IMG/VR virus record: IMGVR_UViG_3300028827_000129
Span: 1-64,000 of that record
Direction: 5' to 3' (one strand)
Length of the DNA: 64,000 bases
Source of the DNA: a virus
Part shown: positions 33,956 to 42,927 of the stretch, piece by piece
How positions within the stretch are numbered: the stretch's first letter is position 1
Layout: the number at the start of each line of letters is the position of its first letter
Notes under the pieces: model-generated
Told to the model about the DNA's origin: nothing
Database searches by the model: none
The model's input: only the letters and a program-made list of their open reading frames with translations
Translations under genes and position numbers: made by a program

Positions 33956-34318
33956 CTAAATCAAAACTGGGAATCTATCATGGACTTCTTTTTCTCTTTT
34001 ATGCATTGCCTCTCTAGTAACAACTTTTACAATACCATTTTTATATATTCCTTTTATATTTTTACCAAATGTTGAAAATTTTACTCCATTCTCAACAAAT
34101 TTTGAGACATTAATAATTTGACAGTCTTTCCAGTTTTGAGGATACCACACAGTTTGGAGAGATTCTTGTCTGGCGTGCCCGTCCCACTTTGCTTTTATAA
34201 TTGCATTGGGGAAAAATCCACTATTTTTTATAGAAATATTTACTTTATCTCCTATATGTACATTAATTTTACTTCCATCAAAAACATCTTTAGCGTCGTA
34301 TATCATACGACCACACAT
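33956..34318 (-). CDS. Minimal SRAP (HMCES/YedK-like) protein
   Basis: It starts MCGRMIYD, so removal of Met would expose Cys2, the residue that crosslinks abasic sites in SRAP proteins. Further family traits are GHARQESL and the C-terminal VVTREAM to VHDRFPVLI, matching the usual His-Asp-Arg-Met-Pro end. At 120 aa it is about half the usual size, and the GFYEW segment is not evident. The start at 34318 has GGAGG at 5 bases. Role: shielding abasic sites in single-stranded DNA. Confidence 0.7.
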   Translation of the reverse strand: MCGRMIYDAKDVFDGSKINVHIGDKVNISIKNSGFFPNAIIKAKWDGHARQESLQTVWYPQNWKDCQIINVSKFVENGVKFSTFGKNIKGIYKNGIVKVVTREAMHKREKEVHDRFPVLI

Positions 34319-34339
34319 AAATACCTCCTTAAACATTCT

Positions 34340-34516
34340 TTATTTATCTAAAGATGTTTTACCATCTTCAAAACCATCCCAATATCCATTTATATATATC
34401 GGATTAAAAATACGTTGACATTTTAAACATTGCCATTTAATTGAACCTGGTTTTGGATATAATTCTCCTCTACAATTTTTGTTTGGACATGGATGTTCGC
34501 ATTTTTTTGTCGCCAT
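34340..34516 (-). CDS. Zinc-ribbon protein, 58 aa
   Basis: The frame encodes CEHPCPNKNCRGELY and WQCLKCQRIF, a four-Cys zinc ribbon, followed by an aromatic tail (YINGYWDGFEDG). The ribosome site is weak (AAAAAG). It lies tightly between two genes of the same strand, which supports it. Confidence 0.6.
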   Translation of the reverse strand: MATKKCEHPCPNKNCRGELYPKPGSIKWQCLKCQRIFNPIYINGYWDGFEDGKTSLDK

Positions 34517-34530
34517 ATCTTTTTAAAAAA

Positions 34531-34938
34531 TTAAGCTACTAATGTCTTTAAATTAATGTTTTCTTTATGTCTTACAATAATATAAGAGTTACACAATAAA
34601 CATAGAATATGAGCAAGATCCATAGCATAATCTAAATTTGCAGTAATAATTCTAGCTTGTATAACATCTTTTTCTCTGTCTCTCCCAGGTAAATAAAAAT
34701 ATGATGGTCTTCCTGGTTTTGCATTAATCTGAGGAAATGATGAAGAAGCAATAGAAAAATTAGTTTTATCTATACGTATAGTATAAAGTTGTCCTAAGCC
34801 ACGTAGACTCTCATCTATATAATTATATTGAATTTTCAGCTCATATCTAAGAGATGGGGTTAAAATACGGCTTATTTTCATTGTATATTTTACAAAAGAA
34901 AAGTCCATATCATATGATTTACCTAATTTTATTTCCAT
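34531..34938 (-). CDS. Hypothetical protein, tandem paralogue A, 135 aa
   Basis: No known family. It aligns with the neighbour at 34948-35325: shared order ESLRGxG, TIRIDKTNFSIASSSFPQIN, YFYLPGRDREKDVI, then a helical stretch and KENINLKTL. It is a beta-rich half followed by a helix. The pair is a local duplication. Confidence 0.55.
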   Translation of the reverse strand: MEIKLGKSYDMDFSFVKYTMKISRILTPSLRYELKIQYNYIDESLRGLGQLYTIRIDKTNFSIASSSFPQINAKPGRPSYFYLPGRDREKDVIQARIITANLDYAMDLAHILCLLCNSYIIVRHKENINLKTLVA

Positions 34939-34947
34939 ATGCTACCC

Positions 34948-35325
34948 TTATGATAATATTTTTTTAAAATTAATTTTTTTATTACTGAAAAAGATTGATG
35001 CGCAAGTAAATAATTTTATGATGTCAGCATAAGCTTGTTTAAAATCCTCTTCATTGTCAAATTGAGTTTTTACAAGTATATTATCCATTTCTGAAGCTGT
35101 TCCTCTGACAAATACATATGGTGGATTTAATTGTGGACATGTAAGACTAGTTAAAGAAGTAAAAATTTTATTAGAATCAAGAGAAAATGATAATTTTCCT
35201 CTTAAGTGTTGATCCATATATAAAACTTGCATGCCTAAATCATGACAAGAACCACCGACGTATTTTTCTAATATGAATCTTATTTTTATATAGCCAAAGT
35301 CATGGGCTTCCATATGTCTTTTCAT
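34948..35325 (-). CDS. Hypothetical protein, tandem paralogue B, 125 aa
   Basis: It is the paralogue of 34531-34938 (QHLRGKLSFSLDSNKIF, CPQLNPPYVFVRGTASEMD, KKINFKKIL). Start uncertain: ATG at 35325 or 35313, neither with a strong ribosome site. Function unknown. Confidence 0.5.
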   Translation of the reverse strand: MKRHMEAHDFGYIKIRFILEKYVGGSCHDLGMQVLYMDQHLRGKLSFSLDSNKIFTSLTSLTCPQLNPPYVFVRGTASEMDNILVKTQFDNEEDFKQAYADIIKLFTCASIFFSNKKINFKKILS

Positions 35326-35378
35326 TACAATATTTTACATACCTCAAAAATTGATTTTATTAGCTTTTGTAAATAATT

Positions 35379-36179
35379 TTAACTTAATGATGAAACATTA
35401 AACTTTTTTATATTTTTATGCACTTCAGACTTATACCAGTCAGCCTTATTTTTATAAGCGGGTTTAAGAAACCTCAAAGTATTTATTCCCATATTATGTA
35501 AAGATGTAATTGTAACCCTTGGCATATAGAAATGATCCCAAGTAATTTTTTCGTTAAAAATATTATGCCAATTGTCAATAAGTGCTTTAGAAAAATTCTT
35601 TTTACCAGAGGTTCTTTCTGCTAAATAATAACAACATTTTTTCCCACTATACTTATCAAGTTTTCCATATGCATGATTTTTAACAAACGTAGGTAAACCT
35701 GCAGAATTATTAATTGTTTTAAAAAAGACATAAAATAATGATGTCGCAAATAAATTTTTATATATTTCTATTGGGATTTGCATAACTAATCTTTTGTCAT
35801 TAGCAGCATACGTAATTTTTTTACCACATAAATAATGTACAATTTTACTTGAAATTACAGCAATAACATCAAGAATATTTTTGTTTGGATAAATTTCTTG
35901 AAGTTTATTCTTAGTAGCTATTGCAGTACTTGTTTGATGCGAAATATAAAAATAATCATCTACAATTTGTTTTAATTTACCGGAAGAAGATAACTTGAGT
36001 AAGTTATCATAAATATATCCTCTACACGAGGAATATGTATGAAGAACATTATATTTTACTTTTCCCGTTTTAGAATCATATGTTTTATATAAAATATCAT
36101 GAGAAAATGTATTACTAAGTGAATAGCAAGGGACTTCAGAAAGAAGCTTTTTGTTCTTTCTATAAGTTCTATCGCTCAT
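35379..36179 (-). CDS. Hypothetical protein, 266 aa
   Basis: No family was recognised. It is basic, rich in Lys, Tyr and Ser, alpha/beta (LVMQIPIEIYKNLFATSLFY), with no signal peptide. AAAGGAG precedes the ATG. It stands between the paralogue pair and small basic genes. Confidence 0.5.
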   Translation of the reverse strand: MSDRTYRKNKKLLSEVPCYSLSNTFSHDILYKTYDSKTGKVKYNVLHTYSSCRGYIYDNLLKLSSSGKLKQIVDDYFYISHQTSTAIATKNKLQEIYPNKNILDVIAVISSKIVHYLCGKKITYAANDKRLVMQIPIEIYKNLFATSLFYVFFKTINNSAGLPTFVKNHAYGKLDKYSGKKCCYYLAERTSGKKNFSKALIDNWHNIFNEKITWDHFYMPRVTITSLHNMGINTLRFLKPAYKNKADWYKSEVHKNIKKFNVSSLS

Positions 36180-36227
36180 TAATTTTCTCCTTTCAATATT
36201 TAATAGAACATGGTAAATATCTATTTA

Positions 36228-36461
36228 TTATTTAATTGTGCTTCCTTTCATAGAAACAAGAATATCTACAAACTTTTCCCATTTTAAAATAATTATTCGA
36301 TTTTTTTCCATACTATATTGATAAATATTAAAGTAATTAGATAAAAGCATATGTGCATATTTTCTTGCTATATCTAATTGTTTTTTTGTTTTGCATGAAT
36401 TAATTACTGCTAATATTCTTCTATAAACAAAAGAAGCATTATAATTTTTATTGTGCAGCAT
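36228..36461 (-). CDS. Hypothetical helical protein, 77 aa
   Basis: No family was recognised. It is two or three helices (VYRRILAVINSC, LDIARKYAHMLLSNYF). Its ATG directly follows the stop of the 40-aa basic gene. Confidence 0.45.
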   Translation of the reverse strand: MLHNKNYNASFVYRRILAVINSCKTKKQLDIARKYAHMLLSNYFNIYQYSMEKNRIIILKWEKFVDILVSMKGSTIK

Positions 36462-36584
36462 TTATGGTCTTCCTTTCTTTTCCCTAACTCCTGTTTTATC
36501 TTTACGTCTAGAATTATTTGACTTACCAATAGAAGTTTTCTTAAATTTATGTTTAGACCTATCAAAAGCAGTTTTCATTGCCAT
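36462..36584 (-). CDS. Very basic small protein, 40 aa
   Basis: The frame MAMKTAFDRSKHKFKKTSIG continues with Lys/Arg-rich sequence to VREKKGRP. GGAGG lies 8 bases before the ATG and the stop abuts the next ATG (TAAATG), so it is very likely translated. It could bind RNA; the function is unknown. Confidence 0.65.
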   Translation of the reverse strand: MAMKTAFDRSKHKFKKTSIGKSNNSRRKDKTGVREKKGRP

Positions 36585-36643
36585 TTGGATTTCCTCCTAT
36601 AATTAAGCTTTTTAAATATCCTTTAGTAAAACTTTTAAGAATT

Positions 36644-37978
36644 TTAAATTTCACAGTTATCCTCTAATTCGGCCATTGCTGTTTTACGGATTTCTTCAAA
36701 AGTATATTCAACGAAAAACTTTCCATTTTTCCATACGAGCGGTAAATTGAGATAATCAAATCTGCCAGCTTTACTTTTCTTCCATTGGCAGTCTTTAGGT
36801 TGTTTATATACACTTCTCCAACCTTCTCCAGGAATATGAATAGCAGATATCTTCATGGCATAACCATATGTGTCACGATTAACTTGTTGTAAAGAACCTC
36901 CACCCATTCCAAAGGCAATATTATCAGCTGACCATTTATTTTTTTCCATCACTGAAAGAATTTCTTCTATGTTATCTGGACTAGAAATACCATCACCTTG
37001 AATAAGTCTTATACAGTCTGGTAAAACCTTATATCCTTTTTTATTAATAGAACTACCAAAAGCTTCTTCAAGTTCATTTAACGAACGAAGAACAACTTCT
37101 GAAGGTTCACCAGAATCTGGCCTTACAACAAGTGTTCCGCCAGATTTGAATATCTGTGATTTGAGCTGTTTTCCCCAAATATTTCTAATAGCATTTGAAA
37201 GATCATAACTATCAGAAACACATGCCGCTATCTTACCTTCGCCAAGAAAATTATCAATAAAATTTTTGTATGCGTTGGCTTCATTGGCTCTGCCCCATGA
37301 AGTAATAGTTGAATGTTCGGCTGCATTAATGGAGAATCCCAGCATTGAATCAGTATTATAATATTTTTGTGCAGCGAAAATGCCTGCTATTGTATCTGTT
37401 CCCATAGAAGTAGTAAGCTCAGCCATACCACCAATAGCAGCTGATTCTTCAGAGCTGGTACCTCTATATCCAAATGAATGTAGTTTAAATGGTGCTAAAG
37501 AAGGATCGCCAGTATAATTCAGATATTTAAGAATAATCTTCTTACATTCAAATTGTCTTGTAGCAACAGTACATGGGTACCATATTTGAAGAAGGCGTGT
37601 TTCTATCCAGCCAGGAAGCCAACCAAAATCTGGATGCGTAGATTCGATAGTTACCTGTACTTCGCCAATATCGACCAAATGCCCTTCTTTAACTGCTCTA
37701 ATTTCTAAAGGATAATAACCTAAATCGGCTAATTGCATCCAGCCTTTTTTGTTAAAAGCTACTCCATGTGCTTCCCAAAACTTAGCTGCCTCTTCAACGT
37801 CAGACTTTGATGGTACATTACTTAAAATTTTTTTAATGATGGCTTGTAGACCGAAGAATAATATCTCATCTCCTCCGCGCCTAGCTTCAATGTAATAGTA
37901 AGTGCCTGTGTTTTGTGGGAATTGTAGAAAATGACTTGCTTTATAAGAGTCAGTAGATGTAATTAAAGTGTTATTCAT
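36644..37978 (-). CDS. nadV: Nicotinamide phosphoribosyltransferase (NAMPT/NadV)
   Basis: It is 444 aa with family motifs TDSYKASHFLQFP, WEAHGVAFN, FKLHSFGYRGTSSEESAA, SINAAEHSTITSWGR, VVRPDSGEPSEVVLR, LIQGDGISS and MGGGSLQQVNRDTYGYAMK. It joins nicotinamide and PRPP into NMN. The next gene downstream in transcription order is separate, but the NMN adenylyltransferase lies immediately upstream, giving a two-step NAD+ salvage route. Start: the second of two adjacent ATGs, with better spacing from GGAGG. Confidence 0.95.
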   Translation of the reverse strand: MNNTLITSTDSYKASHFLQFPQNTGTYYYIEARRGGDEILFFGLQAIIKKILSNVPSKSDVEEAAKFWEAHGVAFNKKGWMQLADLGYYPLEIRAVKEGHLVDIGEVQVTIESTHPDFGWLPGWIETRLLQIWYPCTVATRQFECKKIILKYLNYTGDPSLAPFKLHSFGYRGTSSEESAAIGGMAELTTSMGTDTIAGIFAAQKYYNTDSMLGFSINAAEHSTITSWGRANEANAYKNFIDNFLGEGKIAACVSDSYDLSNAIRNIWGKQLKSQIFKSGGTLVVRPDSGEPSEVVLRSLNELEEAFGSSINKKGYKVLPDCIRLIQGDGISSPDNIEEILSVMEKNKWSADNIAFGMGGGSLQQVNRDTYGYAMKISAIHIPGEGWRSVYKQPKDCQWKKSKAGRFDYLNLPLVWKNGKFFVEYTFEEIRKTAMAELEDNCEI

Positions 37979-38019
37979 CATTTACCTCCTTTGCATCTAT
38001 GCATCTGAGTTTTTATTAG

Positions 38020-38925
38020 TTATTTTTTTGGTTCGATTTTATTAAGTAGTATACTAAAAAGTTTTTGATGAATATCAATAATCTCATCTTTCAACTTTTC
38101 AATATACTCGAACCACCGTACTTCATATATGTCATCACCCGGGTCTGGAAACCCGGAAATGTCATTTGTACTAAAAAATATTGTAGTAATTTTATCTACT
38201 TCTGATCTATAGCGCCAATCGTCTACAACGATACTACTAATATATTTTAAATTTTCTACATTTAATCCAGCTTCTTCTTTTACTTCTCTTTTACCTGCAT
38301 CTTCAAATGTTTCACCTGGTTTGATAAATCCTCCTATAAATCTATATTTATCTTCATGTTTTTTCTTGCCAAGAAGAAGTTGTGTATATTCTTTATTAAA
38401 GATAGCAACATCAACAGTAGGAATACATTTTGGCCATTGATTCATTGTAGCCCAAATAACACCATGTCTAAAATCTGCTGAAGCTTTTACTTTATTAGAT
38501 AAAACTTTTCTTCTTGCTGTAGCAGATATAAAAGTTTTTTGTGTCAGTTCTTTTGTTTCAAATTTCCCATAATAATGATCGATAAAAGAATCTCTTCCTC
38601 CATATAAAACTACACTTTGTCGAGGTCCGATAATATCATCGATCATATCATCTAATGTTTGGCTCCAAAGTTTATCTGAATGCATATCCTTTATGTAAAG
38701 GATAATTACATCAGGAAATGTTTTTAATATCATCTGCTTTCTGGCTTCAAAGTCCAATGGATTTTTTACTGTACATTTACATGGACTTAACCCAAGAAAT
38801 ATTAAAACTCGTTCATGTCTATCAATTACATATTTTATTAATTCTTTATGTGCTTCAGTAAGCTCGTCTGTCTGAAACCTGCCTACTATAACACCAACAT
38901 CATAATTTTTTTGTATTTCTTTCAT
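38020..38925 (-). CDS. nadM: NMN adenylyltransferase fused to Nudix hydrolase (NadM-Nudix)
   Basis: Residues 1-170 are the nucleotidyltransferase domain (VGVIVGRFQTDELTEAHKEL, LGLSPCKCTVKNPLDFEARK, ISATARRKVL). Residues 180-301 are a Nudix domain with GGFIKPGETFEDAGKREVKE and EAGL. The first domain makes NAD+ from NMN and ATP; the second probably cleaves ADP-ribose. It is the gene before nadV in the same transcript. Together they match the NAMPT-type NAD reconstitution pathway that some phages use against NAD-depleting defences. Confidence 0.93.
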   Translation of the reverse strand: MKEIQKNYDVGVIVGRFQTDELTEAHKELIKYVIDRHERVLIFLGLSPCKCTVKNPLDFEARKQMILKTFPDVIILYIKDMHSDKLWSQTLDDMIDDIIGPRQSVVLYGGRDSFIDHYYGKFETKELTQKTFISATARRKVLSNKVKASADFRHGVIWATMNQWPKCIPTVDVAIFNKEYTQLLLGKKKHEDKYRFIGGFIKPGETFEDAGKREVKEEAGLNVENLKYISSIVVDDWRYRSEVDKITTIFFSTNDISGFPDPGDDIYEVRWFEYIEKLKDEIIDIHQKLFSILLNKIEPKK

Positions 38926-38976
38926 ATTTTTAAACTATTTCCTTTCTACTAAAATAAACACAATTATTTCTTATTT

Positions 38977-39354
38977 TTAAGTTATATAATGTGGGCAGAA
39001 ATTATACCATCCACATATTGGACAATAGAAATCATTTTCGATTTCTGTAATGATCTTGGCACCATAAAGAGTTTTAGAATGTTCGGACCAAAAAGTACTA
39101 ACTGCTTCGCGTACTCCCTCGTCATTTTCTAGCAGAATACTTGTATCAGGGCTATCAGCATTATACCATGGAAATTTCTTGCAATCTTCTTTATTCTGAA
39201 TGTAGTGCTTATTATGCTCTCCTATTTCTTTCAGGGCTTTTTTGGCTTTTTCTTTATTGGTCTATAAAAACTCTATTTTACTCTTTTCTTCATTTGTACC
39301 AAATGAATCGCTTATTTGATAACATACTTCTATAGCATACATTACTTCATTCAT
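38977..39354 (-). pseudogene. Zinc-ribbon protein gene interrupted by an in-frame TAG
   Basis: The ATG at 39354 opens a frame of 30 codons (MNEVMYAIEVCYQISDSFG..) that meets TAG at 39262-39264. The same frame then runs 94 more codons with clear protein-like content (KKALKEIGEHNKHYIQNKED, FWSEHSKTLYGAK, FYCPICGWYNFCPHY) to TAA. No usable restart codon follows the TAG. Intact length would be 125 aa. Read-through, nonsense mutation or sequence error are all possible. The gene is between rtcB and nadM. Confidence 0.6.
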
Positions 39355-39376
39355 AGTAATCTATACAAGTTATAAT

Positions 39377-40534
39377 TTATCCTTTTACATTAATAATGGG
39401 CTTAAGATATGCAATTATTTCAACCAAATCTTTTTGCATTTCTATAACCTCAAAAATATTTTTATATGCCATAGGGCTTTCATCTATAGTAGAAGAAGCT
39501 ACTTTAGCTTTTATATCTTTCATTGCAGTTCGAAAATCTTCCATATCTATAGATTCTTTTGCCTTTTTTCTACTCATAACTCTTCCAGCTCCATGAGAGC
39601 TGGAAAATAAAGACTCTTCATTCCCAAGGCCACGAACAACAAAGGAGCCATCTCTCATATTACCGGGAATAATACCATACATGTTATACTCTGCTTGTGT
39701 AGCCCCTTTACGATGTATCCAAACCTTACGACCATTTATCTGTTTAGATTCACAATGATTGTGATTTCTGTTTATTACTATGCTGGTATCAAATTTAGGA
39801 ACATAATTTGATAGTATAGCTAATATTTCGTTAGCTATTACTTCCCTATTTTTTAAAGCAAACCGCAAACATACTTCCATATCCATCAAATAATTTTTTC
39901 CTTCTTTAGAATCTACAGAGAGCCCATAATGCTTTTCTCTTACTTTATTATCTGGAGAAGCTAAACGCATATAATGTGTAGCCATGCTATGGCCGACATT
40001 TCTGCTACCTGAATGTATCACTATCCAAACATATGAATCTTCATCATAGGCAATTTCTGCCATATGATTGCCACCACCAAGAGTGCCAAGTTGATATAAG
40101 CCACCTTTTTCTTCAAACATCTGTTCGAATTCTGGAGTTTTAGCTATTTTTTTATATTCATTCCAAGAAATAGGATATTCTCGATGTTTATGTCCTACTG
40201 GAATTCTATCATAAATGTTAGAGAAAATCTTATCTATATATGGTTGGATTTCTTCACGAACAATAGAAGTTTTAATTCCATATACTCCACAGCCTTGATC
40301 GTAACCCACCCAACTTGGGACAACTATATGTTCTGTGGCAACTACTGCTCCAATAGGCAACGAATACCCGGCATGAGCATCTGGCATTAAAGTTCCACGT
40401 ACTACAAAAGGTTGTTCCATAGCAGAAATAAATTGTTCTGCAGCTTCTCTTTCTAGTTGTTTTATAAAAAGAGCAACCTTCTTATCTTTTGGCAATCTAA
40501 ATAAAACTTCTTCTTTTGTGATCATAGCGCACAT
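39377..40534 (-). CDS. rtcB: RNA-splicing ligase RtcB
   Basis: It is 385 aa with all key motifs: PDAHAGYSLPIGAV (metal Asp), VGYDQGCGVYG (metal Cys82), LGTLGGGNHMAE, IVIHSGSRNVG, INRNHNHCE, VWIHRKGATQAE and SSSHGAGRVMSR with the His that carries GMP. It joins 2',3'-cyclic phosphate or 3'-phosphate RNA ends to 5'-OH ends, as needed to repair tRNAs cut by host nucleases. GGAGG lies 8 bases before the ATG. A leader of about 130 bases without a gene precedes it (40555-40682), with a small CCAT..ATGG hairpin. Confidence 0.95.
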   Translation of the reverse strand: MCAMITKEEVLFRLPKDKKVALFIKQLEREAAEQFISAMEQPFVVRGTLMPDAHAGYSLPIGAVVATEHIVVPSWVGYDQGCGVYGIKTSIVREEIQPYIDKIFSNIYDRIPVGHKHREYPISWNEYKKIAKTPEFEQMFEEKGGLYQLGTLGGGNHMAEIAYDEDSYVWIVIHSGSRNVGHSMATHYMRLASPDNKVREKHYGLSVDSKEGKNYLMDMEVCLRFALKNREVIANEILAILSNYVPKFDTSIVINRNHNHCESKQINGRKVWIHRKGATQAEYNMYGIIPGNMRDGSFVVRGLGNEESLFSSSHGAGRVMSRKKAKESIDMEDFRTAMKDIKAKVASSTIDESPMAYKNIFEVIEMQKDLVEIIAYLKPIINVKG

Positions 40535-40682
40535 AGCTATATCCTCCTAAACTTAATATACGTTTGCAATGGAGGGTCCATCTATGGGATGAAACCATAC
40601 TTTCTCTAAACTTATGGTGAAATTTATGATAATAATCGTTGTTTAATATATATTACGATCTTGTTCTTTAGTGCATATTGAT

Positions 40683-40910
40683 CTAGGTTTTATGCTCGTC
40701 TTCAGTTTTTCCCCAGCATAAACAATACCTATCTCCAAATACAGCTTCACAAGTCAATACTTCTCCATTGATAGTGAAAAGTTCCTCAAGTTTTTTGACT
40801 TCCATTTCTGTAAGACCGTTAACGCCTATATCAACACCTAGGTTTTTTCTATTTCTACAGTTTATGGCCTCACAAATTTTATCTATTGCAGCTATCATTC
40901 TTTTATTCAT
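40683..40910 (-). CDS. Hypothetical protein, 75 aa
   Basis: No family was recognised. There is an N-terminal helix (MIAAIDKICEAINC), a middle LTEMEVKKLEELF helix, and a C-terminal FGDRYCLCWGKTE. AGGAG precedes the ATG. The 115 bases upstream (40911-41025) hold no gene and no clear signal. Confidence 0.5.
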   Translation of the reverse strand: MNKRMIAAIDKICEAINCRNRKNLGVDIGVNGLTEMEVKKLEELFTINGEVLTCEAVFGDRYCLCWGKTEDEHKT

Positions 40911-41025
40911 AAGATTTCTCCTATCTAAGTATTGGTAATTTAGGTACTTTTCTACAAACTTTGTAAATTAGTGACAGAATGTAGGTTAGTCTTATTTATA
41001 AAGCTATGGTGAATGTAGTGCTATA

Positions 41026-41541
41026 TCAAGTTATTCGTTTGAAGTTATAGCTATCCATGGTAGCTTTTACAGGATTCCTTTTTATTTCTTTCAAGGCTTG
41101 GATAGCTGAGTCTTTATTTGGGAATAAAGCAACATAAGAGCAGTCATCATTGCCAGCCATGTAAAATTTCACTGGTAGTTCTATAGATGGTTCATAGTAG
41201 TTAGTTTGTATTTCAGCAAGACTGCGTAGATGATTCTTCCCAGTAAAGTCTAATATTTTTACAAAAACTCCTATATCCTTCCACGGCCCTCCCCACATAC
41301 AAGCTTCATCTTTATCCCATAGAATAAAGCCACAACAAATTATTTCTTTTGGAGGGCGGTATTTATTCACTTTTGATTTACTATAAGCGTAGGAGCATAG
41401 TTTTTTATCTTCTGAAAGGAACTTATGTATAGGTATTACCAGTCCATTATTTTGGACAGGCATCTCTTCCTTTGTGAAGTAGTGTTGGCATTGAGCAACA
41501 TAATCTTGACATTTATAGCAATAATATTTAAGCATAATCAT
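41026..41541 (-). CDS. Hypothetical protein, 171 aa
   Basis: No family was recognised. The N-terminus has a Cys/His cluster (YYCYKCQDYVAQCQHYF), probably a zinc site. The middle contains CCGFILWDKDEACMWGGPWK, and the end is alpha/beta. The region 41542-41693 upstream holds no gene, only a short AGCTC/GAGCT stem followed by a T-run at about 41638-41657 that could end the preceding transcript. Confidence 0.5.
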   Translation of the reverse strand: MIMLKYYCYKCQDYVAQCQHYFTKEEMPVQNNGLVIPIHKFLSEDKKLCSYAYSKSKVNKYRPPKEIICCGFILWDKDEACMWGGPWKDIGVFVKILDFTGKNHLRSLAEIQTNYYEPSIELPVKFYMAGNDDCSYVALFPNKDSAIQALKEIKRNPVKATMDSYNFKRIT

Positions 41542-41693
41542 ATTTAATCTCTATATAAATAAAAGCCTTTTTAAACGCTCTTAGAGCATCATAGAGCAAA
41601 TAAGATACATTTTTAAGAAAAGACATTAGCTTTTTACAAAAAAGAGCTCTATGAGCTTCTTAGGGCCTGTAATACTTTAAACTCAACATATGA

Positions 41694-41909
41694 CTATTGT
41701 TTCAATATATTTATTATTTTTTTATAGTTTTCAGGATCATGAGGAAAAGTACAATAAGTACATTCTTTTATCCCATTTATAAAGGTGGGGTTTCCTGGGC
41801 AATCTAAATGATACAAAGGGCAGAAACAAAATAGACAATTGAATGTATTTTTAAAATAATTATTGTGGCATGGGAAATACTCGCATTCTTTATATTCAAA
41901 AAACTTCAT
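41694..41909 (-). CDS. Cysteine-rich small domain protein
   Basis: It is 71 aa with the spacing of the cysteine-rich small domain family: ECEYFPCHNNYFKNTFNCLF, CFCPLYHLDCPGNP, GIKECTYCTFPHDPENY. It probably binds metal. Its start overlaps the RNA ligase stop by ATGA. The role in phages is unknown. Confidence 0.75.
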   Translation of the reverse strand: MKFFEYKECEYFPCHNNYFKNTFNCLFCFCPLYHLDCPGNPTFINGIKECTYCTFPHDPENYKKIINILKQ

Positions 41910-42532
41910 TTCATATCTTTTAATTTATTAGGTATGATTTCTTTATAGAACCAGTGTTCATCTGTTTGGACATGGTTAGGTCTTACATATTTCGCTATGC
42001 TATTTTCAAAATCTTCATACCTAAAATGATTCTTTAACCTAACCACATAACCTTCATGTTTTTCTTGGTCCATTTCACTCCAAATATATTCTATCAAGAG
42101 TTTATGGTATCTACCAATATACCAAACAGGAACAGGCTCAATACCTATAATATTAAACCAATCTATTGTATCTGGCCAATCAAGACATGTATTGTTTTCA
42201 TCCCATATACTAAATCCATAGAAATATGACCTTAATTGATCATAATGAATGCTATGTGTTGCATATAAGTTTTCTCCACATATTCTCCAGCCTTCTGGGA
42301 TATTATATCTTATTGTATTCCAAAAAGCTTTTACCCAGTTTCTAGATTCATGTTTGGAGTACGTTAAAGAGCGGGCATGTATGGCGTCTCTATACATAGT
42401 AGTATTTTCGCCATCCATCTTTTCTGTTACAACAATAAATTTACCGTAGAAATTTTTGTCTGTTAAAAGTTTTCTGTCGTCTTTGCCTGCATGACTCCAT
42501 GGTAAATGTGGAGTTCTAGGATACTTTATCAT
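41906..42532 (-). CDS. RNA ligase (Rnl2-like family)
   Basis: It is 208 aa. Motif I is TEKMDGENTTMYRD with the nucleotidyl Lys; motif III/IIIa is FYGFSIWDENNTC; motif IV is EGYVVRLKNHF; motif V is around AKYVRPNHVQ. It is a short ligase without the C-terminal domain of T4 Rnl2. It would seal nicked RNA through a ligase-AMP intermediate. It overlaps both neighbours. Confidence 0.85.
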   Translation of the reverse strand: MIKYPRTPHLPWSHAGKDDRKLLTDKNFYGKFIVVTEKMDGENTTMYRDAIHARSLTYSKHESRNWVKAFWNTIRYNIPEGWRICGENLYATHSIHYDQLRSYFYGFSIWDENNTCLDWPDTIDWFNIIGIEPVPVWYIGRYHKLLIEYIWSEMDQEKHEGYVVRLKNHFRYEDFENSIAKYVRPNHVQTDEHWFYKEIIPNKLKDMK

Positions 42533-42912
42533 GACATATTTGATGATTGCTTTAAAAGATGTACGATTTTTAATGTAGCAGCATATTCAGGATTAAGATA
42601 TTTATTTAAATAAATATCAAATCTTGAAGTAGTTGTTATAAAAAATACGAATGTAAGAAATATTGTAAGCATAAAAGTTAACTGTAAAATTGTAGGATTC
42701 CTATTATCACCAAAAAGACGTCGTCTTTTGATAAATAAATATATCCAAGTAAATGCTAATATAGCAAAAGAAATTCCCCATAAAGTAAAAAATGTTATAG
42801 CTTCGATGCGCGAAGCATGAACAAACCAAGGAAAAACTTTATCTACTGCAATTCCTAGTTCATGTGCTAAAGTTTCTACGCCTTTTCCTAAATCTATGGT
42901 AGGCGTCTCCAT
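42529..42912 (-). CDS. Membrane protein, two TM segments, 127 aa
   Basis: There is an N-terminal helix with HELGIAVDKVFPWFV, then TM1 (FFTLWGISFAILAFTWIYLF), a basic loop (IKRRRLFGDN) and TM2 (LTFMLTIFLTFVFFI). No family was recognised. The start at 42912 follows GGAGG; the ATG at 42924 overlaps that site. The stop overlaps the RNA ligase start. Confidence 0.6.
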   Translation of the reverse strand: METPTIDLGKGVETLAHELGIAVDKVFPWFVHASRIEAITFFTLWGISFAILAFTWIYLFIKRRRLFGDNRNPTILQLTFMLTIFLTFVFFITTTSRFDIYLNKYLNPEYAATLKIVHLLKQSSNMS

Positions 42913-42927
42913 TATAACCTCCATTTA

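Noticed and set aside
40555-40682. Riboswitch in the rtcB leader
   Set aside because: Only a small CCAT/ATGG hairpin is visible, and no known riboswitch core could be matched.
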